Below, in pieces: positions 6,364 through 13,781 of a DNA stretch of 15,542 nucleotides. A program made the translations under genes and the position numbers. The DNA is from JBBRSL01 sp038245435. Lineage in GTDB: Bacteria; Patescibacteriota; Saccharimonadia; Saccharimonadales; CAIOMD01. The stretch is from positions 1 to 15,542 of the forward strand of contig JBBRSL010000024.1 of the NCBI GenBank assembly GCA_038245435.1, given 5' to 3'. Position 1 is the stretch's first letter. Every line of letters begins with the position of its first letter. The notes under the pieces are model-generated. The model did no database searches, was not told the origin of the DNA, and was given only the letters and a program-made list of their open reading frames with translations.

Positions 6364-7064
6364 ATCGAAACACCGACAATTTTACCAATGGCTGCTGTAA
6401 TTGCCATGGCTGCTGCACCGCCAATAAAGACACGCATTGCAGCTTTGAACTTGCTACCACCACCTACATAGGCACCGACAGCACCTGTAATGCAAAGCGT
6501 AATAAGCGCTGCAACGACAATGGTTGTTGACTTATACCCTTCCGGCGCGAGTACTGAAGCAAGTATCGGTAACGATGCACCAAGCGCAAACGATACTGCT
6601 GATGTCCAGGCTGCTTGGAAGGGATTTGAAAGCTCTTCGGTATCGATACCAAGTTCATCACGCGCGTGTGCACCGAGCGCATCATGATCGTGCAGCTCTT
6701 TAGCTACTTTTGCCGCAAGCTTGGCGCTTAGGCCGCGCTCAATATAAATGTCGGCGAGTTCTTTAAGTTCTTCATCTTCATAGTGTTCAAGCTCTCGCTT
6801 CTCTATCTCTATATCGGCTTGTTCGCTATCTTTTTGCGAACTCACTGAAACATATTCTCCAACCGCCATGCTCATCGCGCCAGCGGCAAGTGACGCGACA
6901 CCTGCTGTGAGGATCGCGGCATTAGAACTACTAGCAGCTGCAACGCCGAGCATAATACTGGTTGTTGAAATAATACCGTCGTTGGCACCTAAAACTGCTG
7001 CACGCAGCCATGGTGAACGATGTGAGCGATGGTCTTCGCGTGGAACGTGATGATGCATTAACAT
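6360..7064 (-). CDS. VIT1/CCC1 family iron/manganese transporter
   Basis: Membrane transporter of the vacuolar iron transporter family, which exports or sequesters Fe2+ or Mn2+. The 234-aa product begins with a His-rich segment (HHH, then HRSHRSPWLRAAVLG). Next comes the hallmark first helix GANDGIISTTSIMLG (26-40, with D29), a second helix ending GAMSMAVGEYVSVSSQKD (62-79, with M66 and E70), a long acidic cytoplasmic helical domain (80-145), and three C-terminal membrane helices (about 150-172, 178-201 and 210-232). The Glu-rich cytoplasmic region is the metal-binding domain in plant VIT1. Start ATG 7064; the alternative ATG is at 7058. The gene is divergent from the bPH_2 gene and has a -10 box 8 nt before the start. 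Confidence 0.9.
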   Translation of the reverse strand: MLMHHHVPREDHRSHRSPWLRAAVLGANDGIISTTSIMLGVAAASSSNAAILTAGVASLAAGAMSMAVGEYVSVSSQKDSEQADIEIEKRELEHYEDEELKELADIYIERGLSAKLAAKVAKELHDHDALGAHARDELGIDTEELSNPFQAAWTSAVSFALGASLPILASVLAPEGYKSTTIVVAALITLCITGAVGAYVGGGSKFKAAMRVFIGGAAAMAITAAIGKIVGVSI

Positions 7065-7072
7065 ATTAGTTT

Positions 7073-7101
7073 ATCGTAGCTGAATAGTACGCTGTGTGCA
7101 A
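7073..7101 (-). promoter_or_regulatory. Promoter of the VIT1-like gene, leaderless layout
   Basis: On the - strand, TTGCAC (7101-7096), a 17-nt spacer and TACGAT (7078-7073) are followed by only 8 nt before the ATG at 7064. No Shine-Dalgarno motif is present. Confidence 0.5.
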
Positions 7102-7106
7102 CTTAA

Positions 7107-7142
7107 CTGAATTTTTACTAATTCTGACATATAATACTGACT
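7107..7142 (+). promoter_or_regulatory. Promoter of the bPH_2 gene, leaderless layout
   Basis: A perfect TATAAT at 7130-7135 ends 7 nt before the ATG at 7143, which puts the expected +1 at or next to the start codon. CTGAAT (7107-7112) sits 17 nt upstream as a weak -35. No Shine-Dalgarno motif is present. Confidence 0.6.
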
Positions 7143-7619
7143 ATGAATGAAAAAACTGTATTTAAACGAAGTGAAATGCCGATGATGATTCAACTAATTG
7201 TAGTTGGGATTAGTGGCATATTTTTATTTATATTTGCTTCTCAATTATTTAGAGCATTCGACAATGTTCTGCCGTTCGACACAAGTGCTCTGACTGCTTT
7301 AGCGCGATTTATTATGTTTGGGCTTTTGCTCGTTGCACTTGGCATCGTTTATCTAAATTCAAAAAAAGTTAGTTATTACATGACAAAGGATTCAATCGCA
7401 GTCGTAAAAGGCGGATTTGGCTCAAAAAACAAAAGAATCTATGGGTTGGATAACGTCACTGGTATGAGTATGGGGCAATCATTTTTAGGCACTAAAATGA
7501 ACTATGGTTGGGTGACTGTTGAGCTAAGCATGATGACGAGCGCCGAAACGATTCAATTAACGAATCTTGAGAATCCTGATAAAGTACTTAAGCTAATTCG
7601 AGAACATACCAATATATAG
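7143..7619 (+). CDS. Bacterial PH (bPH_2) domain membrane protein
   Basis: The 158-aa product has two membrane helices (about residues 14-34 and 50-71), then a soluble domain from about 76 to the end with the bPH_2 (YdbS-like) layout. A strand YYMTKDSIAVVKGGFG is followed by a conserved turn and strand (KRIYGLDNVTGMSMGQSFLG) and then TKMNYGWVTVEL, matching the family pattern of a 'G...R.I.L..I..V...QS.LG...GYG.V.V' block. Function in this family is unclear; members are membrane-anchored PH-fold proteins. The gene is convergent with the ABC permease gene (5-nt gap) and divergent from the VIT1-like gene. The start is fixed by the adjacent -10 box. Confidence 0.8.
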   Translation: MNEKTVFKRSEMPMMIQLIVVGISGIFLFIFASQLFRAFDNVLPFDTSALTALARFIMFGLLLVALGIVYLNSKKVSYYMTKDSIAVVKGGFGSKNKRIYGLDNVTGMSMGQSFLGTKMNYGWVTVELSMMTSAETIQLTNLENPDKVLKLIREHTNI

Positions 7620-7624
7620 TTTGA

Positions 7625-8419
7625 TTATTGTATATCACGTCTGCGAAATCGAATCACTGCGACGAATACTATTGCTAACCCAATCGTGAGCAGAATAGCA
7701 ACATTGGTTAATTTGAACGTTTTCGACGATAGTCCATTTGAGTCGTAATAGTGTAGAAGCGATACTATTTCGTAGGGTTTGAGCCAAGCAACCGTTGAGC
7801 CGAATGTCGAAAGTATAAAGCTGCCTATAGTTAGTAGGAGTGAGATGCCAGTAGTTGCAGCTCTTTGCCCAATTGCGAGCCCCAAGCCAGTAACAAGCAC
7901 GATTGTGGTTGTACCGAAAAGCCACGAAAGTGCGAAAAGCTGAAAGATTAAAATGTTTGGCGGTGATTCGTGAATTACAAAAATACCGATATAGAGTGCA
8001 AGCACAGTTACGAGCGAGATGGCGCCCATGATAAATAATCCAGCCGTAAACTTGCTGAGAACTACTTTGGTACGACTTATTGGAGCCATAAGAATGGTTC
8101 GCATTCGCCCAGACTCTTCGTCGCTGATTGACAAACCAAGACCTAAGACGATGGACATAATCATAATGAAAAGCGGAATTCTAATATTGAATAACTGCTC
8201 GGCAATGTAGCCATGGAGTGTCGTCATACTTTCGGGACTACCGATAAGCCCCTGTAGAGCAGGAGGAAGTTGAGTAGATAATTTATCAATTTGAAAGACC
8301 GAAGTAAATGAGGGGTAAAAAATAACCATTACAAACGACATGAACCCAAAAGCCATCGCCCACCCAAGTGTGAACCAACGCTTATCGTAGAGAGTTTTCG
8401 TAAGTAACGATCGCATCAT
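7625..8419 (-). CDS. ABC-2 type exporter permease
   Basis: Membrane half of an ABC exporter, 264 aa, with six predicted helices at about residues 14-35, 80-99, 122-148, 157-183, 190-212 and 238-258. The cytoplasmic segment after helix 2 (SDEESGRMRTILMAPISR, about 99-116) is the coupling region typical of ABC-2 permeases, where EE-x-GR-x3-LL-x2-P-x-SR is the usual form. An extracytoplasmic loop of about 40 residues (about 38-78) separates helices 1 and 2. The ATG at 8419 overlaps the ATPase stop by ATGA; a second ATG follows immediately. The substrate cannot be told from sequence; such pairs export drugs, lipids or peptides. Confidence 0.85.
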   Translation of the reverse strand: MMRSLLTKTLYDKRWFTLGWAMAFGFMSFVMVIFYPSFTSVFQIDKLSTQLPPALQGLIGSPESMTTLHGYIAEQLFNIRIPLFIMIMSIVLGLGLSISDEESGRMRTILMAPISRTKVVLSKFTAGLFIMGAISLVTVLALYIGIFVIHESPPNILIFQLFALSWLFGTTTIVLVTGLGLAIGQRAATTGISLLLTIGSFILSTFGSTVAWLKPYEIVSLLHYYDSNGLSSKTFKLTNVAILLTIGLAIVFVAVIRFRRRDIQ

Positions 8420-9297
8420 TTTTGCTCCTCAATAACGTACAGATGTTCAAATAAATCGTCTAGAGTTCTATTTTCTACTGTAAAATCAGTCACCTGCTGT
8501 TTTGACAACCATTTTTGTAACGTGCGCGAGTCCCCTTCGAACACGAAAGACGAAGTATTACTGTTAACCGTAAGTTCGCTCGACCCCTTGGGTAGGTCAA
8601 TTTGCTTTATGATTTCACCAGCTACAGTCACGAGCTTGCCGTCCTTACCCTTAATTTCACTTAAAGGTTGGTTGACTATAATATTGCCATCGCGCATAAA
8701 AAGTACCCTGTCTGATACCTCGCCAACTTCACTCAATATGTGCGATGACATAAAAACTGTTGCACCACGTGCTTTTTCTGCAAGAAGAAGCTCTAGAAAT
8801 GTTTTTTGCATGAGCGGGTCGAGTCCGCTTGTAGGTTCATCCAGGATAACGATATCAGGTTGATGTTGAAGAGCACCAATAATGGCTATTTTCTGCTTAT
8901 TTCCGCGCGAAAGGTGTTTCAATGCAACATTTAGTTTTGGGTTAAGTTGTTTTATCAGATTTGCGTAAGCTGGTGCCCCACCGTACTGATTTGCGAAATA
9001 ATCTAGATACTGCGTACCAGTAAGATTATCAAATAGTGCCATATCTCCCGCAGCATACCCTATACGAGTATGTAGCTTATGGGCATTTTGAGGCAGAATG
9101 TTCTGGCCATTGATGCTCACAATGCCTCTACTGGGCTTTATGAACCCGAGTAGCATGCTAATGGCTGTTGTTTTGCCAGCTCCGTTCGGCCCAACAAATC
9201 CAACAATTTCACCTTTAGCGACACTAAAACTGATGTTGTTAACAGCTGAAAATTTACCAAATTTTTTTGTTACATGTTCAAATTTGAGAGCGGTCAT
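8416..9297 (-). CDS. ABC-2 exporter ATP-binding protein
   Basis: ATPase of the two-gene exporter. I chose the ATG at 9297 (293 aa, MTALKFEHVTKKFG). It begins at the normal first strand of the nucleotide-binding domain and lies 9 nt after a TATACT box; upstream in-frame codons add only sequence unlike the family. Motifs are Walker A GPNGAGKTT (36-44), a degenerate Q-loop region IGYAAGDMALFDNLTG, signature LSRGNKQK (129-136, with Arg in place of the usual first Gly, as is common in this exporter subgroup), Walker B IVILDEPTSGLDP (149-161) and the H-loop SSHILSE. The C-terminal 80 residues are the usual small accessory domain. The stop overlaps the permease start. Confidence 0.92.
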   Translation of the reverse strand: MTALKFEHVTKKFGKFSAVNNISFSVAKGEIVGFVGPNGAGKTTAISMLLGFIKPSRGIVSINGQNILPQNAHKLHTRIGYAAGDMALFDNLTGTQYLDYFANQYGGAPAYANLIKQLNPKLNVALKHLSRGNKQKIAIIGALQHQPDIVILDEPTSGLDPLMQKTFLELLLAEKARGATVFMSSHILSEVGEVSDRVLFMRDGNIIVNQPLSEIKGKDGKLVTVAGEIIKQIDLPKGSSELTVNSNTSSFVFEGDSRTLQKWLSKQQVTDFTVENRTLDDLFEHLYVIEEQK

Positions 9298-9306
9298 ATT
9301 GGTGCA

Positions 9307-9336
9307 AGTATAGCCCTTATTGACTTCATTTGTACA
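9307..9336 (-). promoter_or_regulatory. Promoter of the ABC exporter operon, leaderless layout
   Basis: On the - strand, TATACT (9312-9307) ends 9 nt before the ATG at 9297. The palindrome TGTACA (9331-9336) lies 18 nt upstream as a possible -35. No Shine-Dalgarno motif is present. Confidence 0.5.
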
Positions 9337-9359
9337 TAACATAAGCGATATGTCATAAT
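9331..9359 (+). promoter_or_regulatory. Promoter of the Ig-like surface protein gene, leaderless layout
   Basis: CATAAT (9354-9359) ends 9 nt before the ATG at 9369. TGTACA (9331-9336) lies exactly 17 nt upstream. It is the same palindrome that could serve the divergent exporter promoter. Confidence 0.5.
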
Positions 9360-9368
9360 GTTGTTATT

Positions 9369-10949
9369 ATGAACGCATCAATTGTGCGTTGGAAAAAAAC
9401 ACACAGCATAATAACCGTCTTAATAGTTCTGAGTACACTCATTGGCGTATTTTTATGGCAAACCGTTTTGCACACTGTTGCCCAAGGGACACCTACCTGC
9501 CCAGCAAACTATTTGATCAATGTTCCTGGGTCAACTACTGGTACTGCCATCTCTGGTGTTACGCAGATTCAGTTTGGTGCGCCAGTGCTTACTAACGGGA
9601 TAGCCGCAACAAAAGTTGATATTTATTCAACTTCGAGCGGTTTTTTAGGTAGCTCTTTACAGCAGAGCTCTGGCGCGAATGTTTCGTACTGGAGTTTGAC
9701 GCTATTTACACAGCCCCTACCCAATGCAACACACTTTATATACGCAAATGTAAGTTTAAGCGATGGTAGTAGTTGCAACACGAGTACGCAACTAAACAGT
9801 ATTATAACCAATAACCCCCCTGGTGCTATCGTCAAAACGACTGCCACACCAGCAAGTTTTATTGGGCCAACAAATACCGTTGCGTACATCGATGTTGATA
9901 TTGCTGTTAACGGCATATCGGTACTGCCTTTTGCAAATATTAATTGGGAAACTAATGTCGGTACAATTCAAAGCCAATTAGGTGTAAGCGGCAGGGCTCG
10001 ACTTTTCACAGGGCCACAGGTGTTGAACGGGCTCGTTAAAGCAACAATACAATACGGTGGAAGAAGTCAATCTGTACTAATACCCATTACTGTTGGTGCC
10101 GCAGGAACACCCATTACAACTACTCTTCCACTAAGCCCGGTAACTACATCTACAGCCACCGCAACCCTTGCAACGCAACCGACTGCGGCTGCGGCACAAG
10201 CTAATACTGCTGCACCGTCGGCAACTACACCGCAAGGAATCGCAACGGTTAGCATCCAAGAATGTGCTGTAGTGGCACTTGGAGCAGTAAGGGCAGCTGA
10301 AATCAAGGCTGGCACATCAAGGCCAACAGCTGATGAGCTTGTTAAGCTTAAGTCATGCTTAGCCCAGACAAACAATGTAATACCGAGCAATTACGCACCT
10401 GTTGCCCCTACAAAAATTGGTGAGCTCACAAAAAGTACTTCAACTACTATTGTTGACCTATCGAATATTAAAACTGCTGCAAAAAAAGAAGCGCTTAAGA
10501 TTACAGGTAAAGGCCAGCCTAATAGTCAAGTGCTCGTTTACGTTTTCTCTGAACCACTTGTCATAACGACTAATACTGACGCGCAAGGTAACTGGAGTTA
10601 CACACTCGAAGATCCGTTGGCTCCTGGTAAACACGAAGTGTACGCAGTCGTTGATAAAGGTGATGGCAACTACCAAAAAACAGACCCTTTCAGTTTTGTT
10701 ATCGGTAAAGCCTCGGCCTCGGCAGAAAATCCAGCTGGGCTTAGCCTTGCACTTCAAAATGATCCGACGCCCATACAAAGTAATCGCAGCCTGTATATAT
10801 ATCTTGCGGTATTTAGTGTAATTATTGCAGGAGGACTACTCTTCACAATTTGGCTTTTTAAGCGTTGGAGCAAGCATAACCGCATGCCACCACCCTCAAG
10901 TACGTTTATGCCGCCCAGTCCACCGACACTACCTAATTATAGTGCATAA
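9369..10949 (+). CDS. Membrane-anchored surface protein with Ig-like domains
   Basis: The 526-aa product starts with a basic N terminus and a signal or anchor helix (about 12-35). An all-beta extracytoplasmic region follows (about 40-245), which looks like two Ig-like or fibronectin-like domains, then a Thr/Ala/Pro-rich low-complexity linker (about 246-290). A short segment has two Cys (C299 and C330; two others are C44 and C136), followed by a clearer bacterial Ig-like domain (about 375-447) with KITGKGQPNSQVLVYV and TDAQGNWSYTLEDPLAPGKHEVYAV. A second membrane helix (about 475-499) and a short Pro-rich tail end the protein. It is likely anchored in the membrane and faces the outside. It is followed 30 nt later by a histidine kinase gene, suggesting a sensory or adhesion role. 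No enzymatic motif is visible. Confidence 0.8.
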   Translation: MNASIVRWKKTHSIITVLIVLSTLIGVFLWQTVLHTVAQGTPTCPANYLINVPGSTTGTAISGVTQIQFGAPVLTNGIAATKVDIYSTSSGFLGSSLQQSSGANVSYWSLTLFTQPLPNATHFIYANVSLSDGSSCNTSTQLNSIITNNPPGAIVKTTATPASFIGPTNTVAYIDVDIAVNGISVLPFANINWETNVGTIQSQLGVSGRARLFTGPQVLNGLVKATIQYGGRSQSVLIPITVGAAGTPITTTLPLSPVTTSTATATLATQPTAAAAQANTAAPSATTPQGIATVSIQECAVVALGAVRAAEIKAGTSRPTADELVKLKSCLAQTNNVIPSNYAPVAPTKIGELTKSTSTTIVDLSNIKTAAKKEALKITGKGQPNSQVLVYVFSEPLVITTNTDAQGNWSYTLEDPLAPGKHEVYAVVDKGDGNYQKTDPFSFVIGKASASAENPAGLSLALQNDPTPIQSNRSLYIYLAVFSVIIAGGLLFTIWLFKRWSKHNRMPPPSSTFMPPSPPTLPNYSA

Positions 10950-10979
10950 AATATATGCAGCATACTGAGGTTGCGACCG

Positions 10980-12323
10980 ATGAATAAAGAAAAACGAGAA
11001 CTTGTATATTCGGTACTTATCATTATTGCAATACCGGTACTCGTTGTGGTTAATACGCTCTATATTTCAAAAGGAGTAAGAGCGTCGTATAATACCGAGT
11101 TACGTCGTAAGGCTGATGTTTTAAACGCAGTAATTGCAGAAAGCTTACGCGAGCCTATAACAAGTGGAGACACTGCAAGCGTGTCTAAAAAACTATCTAA
11201 CCTAGTAAAAGAACGCCCCGAGCTTGCTGAACTGATGGTTTCAGAATATAAAAATGCCGTACTCACCGTAATTGCTAAGTCTGATGATGTACCAAAAACA
11301 CTGAGCCCATCGACCGAATTCCTACAAAAAGTCGCTTATGATAAACAGTCGTCCATTGCAAAACTATCGACTGTACAAACCACCAACGGCGCACAACAAG
11401 CATGGAGTGTCGCGACTCCACTTATTTCAAACGAAACGAAACAACCTATAGCAGTTGTATCGAGCAGCGTACTGACAACAGATGCAGAAGAGTTAATCGC
11501 AAAAGTACTCCAGACCTCACTGTTTGCACTCGTGGCGACAATTATTATTATTGTTGCCTTACTGCTTCGCCACATGCGTTTACTGAGTTATGGCCAACTT
11601 TTAGCAAAGCAAAAAGAGATCAACCAAACTATGGGTGATTTTCTATCGGTGGCAACACATGAACTTAAGGCGCCAATGTCGATTATCAAAGGCTATATTT
11701 CAAATGTTATTGAGGATACTCAACCACCGCTGACTGCTGACGCGAAAGAACAGCTTAATGTTGCTTTGTCGCAAACTGATAGGCTTAATGGGCTGGTACA
11801 AGACCTGCTCAATGTCAGTAGGATTGAACAAGGCCGTGTCGCATACAGTTTACAGCCTGTTATTCTAGACGAGATACTGAATCCAATCATCAAAAATTAC
11901 CATGTACTGGCAGCGGATAAAAATATATCAATTTCGTACGAGCCAAAACCAGATTTGACTGTTTATGCCGATGCGGGCAGAACGCAAGAAATTTTTACGA
12001 ACCTCATTGATAATGCAATTAAATATTCGCTACAAGGCGCTGTTACTATTACTCAAAAAGTTGATGGCAAGCGCGTCGTTACGTCAATTCGTGATACTGG
12101 TATTGGCATTGGGCCCGAAGAACGCAAACGATTGTTTCAGCGTTTTTACCGAATAAAAAATGATAGTACTAAAGATATTAGCGGTACTGGCCTGGGCTTG
12201 TGGATCATTAAGCAGTATATCGAGTCGATGGGAGGAACCATCGAGGTTGATAGTATGGTGGGCGTTGGTTCGGAATTTACAGTCAGTTTACCGATGTATG
12301 GTGTACAGGGTAAACCAGCGTAA
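10980..12323 (+). CDS. Membrane sensor histidine kinase
   Basis: The 447-aa sensor kinase has a transmembrane helix at about 9-31, an extracytoplasmic sensor domain (about 32-175, probably a PAS/Cache-like alpha-beta fold), a second helix (about 178-198), a dimerisation helix with H-box H227-E228-L229-K230 and a HATPase domain. The latter shows N-box NLIDNAIKYS (N345), G1 box DTGIGIG (D372) and G2 box GTGLGLW (402-408). No HAMP domain is obvious between the second helix and the H-box. The residue four after the phospho-His is Ala231, where Thr or Asn is usual for phosphatase activity. I chose ATG 10980 because GAGG (10967-10970) lies 9 nt upstream; a TTG at 10971 is in frame but overlaps this spacing. 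No response regulator gene lies in the window. Confidence 0.92.
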   Translation: MNKEKRELVYSVLIIIAIPVLVVVNTLYISKGVRASYNTELRRKADVLNAVIAESLREPITSGDTASVSKKLSNLVKERPELAELMVSEYKNAVLTVIAKSDDVPKTLSPSTEFLQKVAYDKQSSIAKLSTVQTTNGAQQAWSVATPLISNETKQPIAVVSSSVLTTDAEELIAKVLQTSLFALVATIIIIVALLLRHMRLLSYGQLLAKQKEINQTMGDFLSVATHELKAPMSIIKGYISNVIEDTQPPLTADAKEQLNVALSQTDRLNGLVQDLLNVSRIEQGRVAYSLQPVILDEILNPIIKNYHVLAADKNISISYEPKPDLTVYADAGRTQEIFTNLIDNAIKYSLQGAVTITQKVDGKRVVTSIRDTGIGIGPEERKRLFQRFYRIKNDSTKDISGTGLGLWIIKQYIESMGGTIEVDSMVGVGSEFTVSLPMYGVQGKPA

Positions 12324-12333
12324 GATAATAGCT

Positions 12334-12720
12334 ATGGTAACAATTGAAGTATCTGAATTTGAAAAGCTTGTAACCGAATCGATTGAGTCTTTGCCGAAAG
12401 ACCAACTTGATAAGGTGCAGAATATTGTGTTCTTAGTTGAGCCAGAGCCTAGTGAAGAACAGCGCCATAAGTTAGGGCTTCGACCTTGCCAATCTCTTTT
12501 TGGGTTGTATGAAGGAGTACCGTTAACCGAAAGACGTGGAGGTTACGCTTTCACTTTGCCTGACCGTATAACCATATTTCAAAATACGCACGAACTATTT
12601 GCCAACACTCAAGCAGAGCTCATCGCTCAAGTCAAGAATACGGTTTGGCATGAAGTTGCTCACTATTTTGGGCTCAATCATGACCGTATCGCTGAGCTTG
12701 AAAAGGGCCATAGTCACTAA
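12334..12720 (+). CDS. Minimal zincin metallopeptidase-like protein (Zincin_1 family)
   Basis: The 128-aa soluble protein belongs to the small metallopeptidase-like family PF06262. It has the family block SLFGLYEGVPLTERR (54-68), a strand RITIFQNTHE, and near the C terminus the zinc motif H106-E107-x2-H110-x2-G113-x2-H116-D117. Better-known members of this family carry Asp at the third ligand position (HExxHxxGxxD). Here it is His followed by Asp, so the motif reads like a metzincin (HExxHxxGxxH). The start is ATG 12334, 10 nt after the histidine kinase stop; the frame stays open upstream only as a shadow of the kinase gene. There is no Shine-Dalgarno motif, and a TAAGAT (12321-12326) lies 7 nt before the ATG. 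The substrate is unknown. Co-location suggests a link with the sensor unit. Confidence 0.85.
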   Translation: MVTIEVSEFEKLVTESIESLPKDQLDKVQNIVFLVEPEPSEEQRHKLGLRPCQSLFGLYEGVPLTERRGGYAFTLPDRITIFQNTHELFANTQAELIAQVKNTVWHEVAHYFGLNHDRIAELEKGHSH

Positions 12721-12762
12721 GTTCTATATTATTAGCGACACTAATTGAATATATAAATAAGC

Positions 12763-12778
12763 TATACTACGTTGAATG
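12763..12778 (+). promoter_or_regulatory. -10 box of the PAP2 gene, leaderless layout
   Basis: TATACT (12763-12768) ends 7 nt before the ATG at 12776, so the expected +1 coincides with the start codon. No good -35 box and no Shine-Dalgarno motif are present. Confidence 0.55.
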
Positions 12779-13759
12779 AAAAAAAATAAACCCAAACGAA
12801 GTATCCGCACGTACCTGAGCTGGAAGAACGCGCTACGTGTAGGTGTCCTTGTGGGAGTAGCATTACTTTTGTTAGTTGAGCGCACATTTTGGACACCAGA
12901 TACCCTTTTCATCGTACTCATGATCATCTTTGCTGTTTTTGGACAGGCTCGCCCATTTTTACTTCGATTTGCGCCACTTATTTTGCTACTACTCGCCTAC
13001 GAAAGTTTCCGTAGCTTAGTCCCGGGCCTCAATACGAATGTTCATTACTGGGAGATGATTCACTTTGATAAATGGTTTGGCGGGGGTGTATTGCCTACAG
13101 GCTGGCTCCAGAGTTTTATGTGGAATGGGCATCTTCAGTGGTACGATTTTTATTTTTATTTTTTGTATACGATACATTTTTTGATGCCTATCGCGCTTGG
13201 TGTGCTTATTTGGAAGAAAATTGGAGACAGTTTGTACTGGCAATTTATGTTGGCGCTTATTTTGCTAAGCTATAGTGCCTTTTTAACCTATTTGCTGTTC
13301 CCTGCTGCGCCACCTTGGATGGCAAGTCAGCTGGGCTACTTTGATCCTATCCATCGCATTTCAAGCGATATTTGGTGGGCAATGGGCATCAAAGATTTTT
13401 CAAGTTTTTACGCCAAACTATCACCAAACCCTGTAGCGGCAGTGCCGAGTCTTCACTCTGCATACCCCGCTCTTTTTGCGCTTTTTATAAATCGTATGTA
13501 TAGCTTTAAAAAAACGTGGTGGGTATGGTTATACCCAGCAAGCTTGTGGCTTGGTGTTGTATATCTTGGCGAGCACTACGTTATTGATGTATTACTTGGC
13601 GTACTCTACGCTGTATTAGCATTTGTAGCGGCTGATAAGTTCTTTGCTTGGCAACGCGCTCATAGTTGGCCGCTACGAACATGGTGGAAGACAAAAATTA
13701 ATAAACCCCTTACTCGTTGGTATGGAAAACTGACAAAAGGTTTGAAAAAACATCGGTAA
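12776..13759 (+). CDS. PAP2 superfamily (Aur1/Ipt1-like) membrane phosphatase or phosphotransferase
   Basis: The 327-aa integral membrane protein has a basic N terminus and about eight helices. It carries the three motifs of the PAP2_3 (inositolphosphotransferase-like) branch: FPAAPPWM (175-182) in place of the classic K-x6-RP motif, AVPSLHS (222-228, with H227), and GEHYVID (265-271, with the catalytic H267 and D271). Members hydrolyse or transfer phospho-head groups of lipids such as phosphatidic acid, undecaprenyl diphosphate or phosphoinositols. The exact reaction cannot be read here. The C-terminal 35 residues are strongly basic, with Trp and Lys, and probably lie at the cytoplasmic membrane face. 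The gene stands alone. Its last codons contain the -35 box of the atp operon promoter. Confidence 0.85.
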   Translation: MKKNKPKRSIRTYLSWKNALRVGVLVGVALLLLVERTFWTPDTLFIVLMIIFAVFGQARPFLLRFAPLILLLLAYESFRSLVPGLNTNVHYWEMIHFDKWFGGGVLPTGWLQSFMWNGHLQWYDFYFYFLYTIHFLMPIALGVLIWKKIGDSLYWQFMLALILLSYSAFLTYLLFPAAPPWMASQLGYFDPIHRISSDIWWAMGIKDFSSFYAKLSPNPVAAVPSLHSAYPALFALFINRMYSFKKTWWVWLYPASLWLGVVYLGEHYVIDVLLGVLYAVLAFVAADKFFAWQRAHSWPLRTWWKTKINKPLTRWYGKLTKGLKKHR

Positions 13760-13770
13760 ATTGTTACACT
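13742..13770 (+). promoter_or_regulatory. Promoter of the ATP synthase operon
   Basis: TTGAAA (13742-13747), a 17-nt spacer and TACACT (13765-13770) form the best full promoter in the window. Its -35 lies inside the end of the PAP2 gene. The expected +1 is about 13777-13778, only 4-5 nt before an ATG (13782) that opens a 21-codon ORF ending on the atpB start. GTTAC/GTAAC repeats cover the -10 region. Confidence 0.55.
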
Positions 13771-13781
13771 AGCGGTAACGA

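Noticed and set aside
9298..9342. Longer N terminus of the ABC ATPase starting at 9342
   Set aside because: The added 15 residues are unlike the family and would span the probable TATACT promoter box; ATG 9297 starts at the normal first strand.
10067..10390. 107-aa Ala/Val-rich ORF on the - strand
   Set aside because: It is a shadow of the Thr/Ala-rich linker of the surface protein gene, with no ribosome-binding site or family resemblance.
12160..12333. Longer zincin protein starting at 12160 with a hydrophobic N terminus
   Set aside because: That part lies inside the histidine kinase G2-box region in another frame. The family start corresponds to ATG 12334.
12731..12745. Small hairpin ATTAG...CTAAT after the zincin gene as terminator
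   Set aside because: It has only five A/T-rich pairs and no T-tract; too weak to call.
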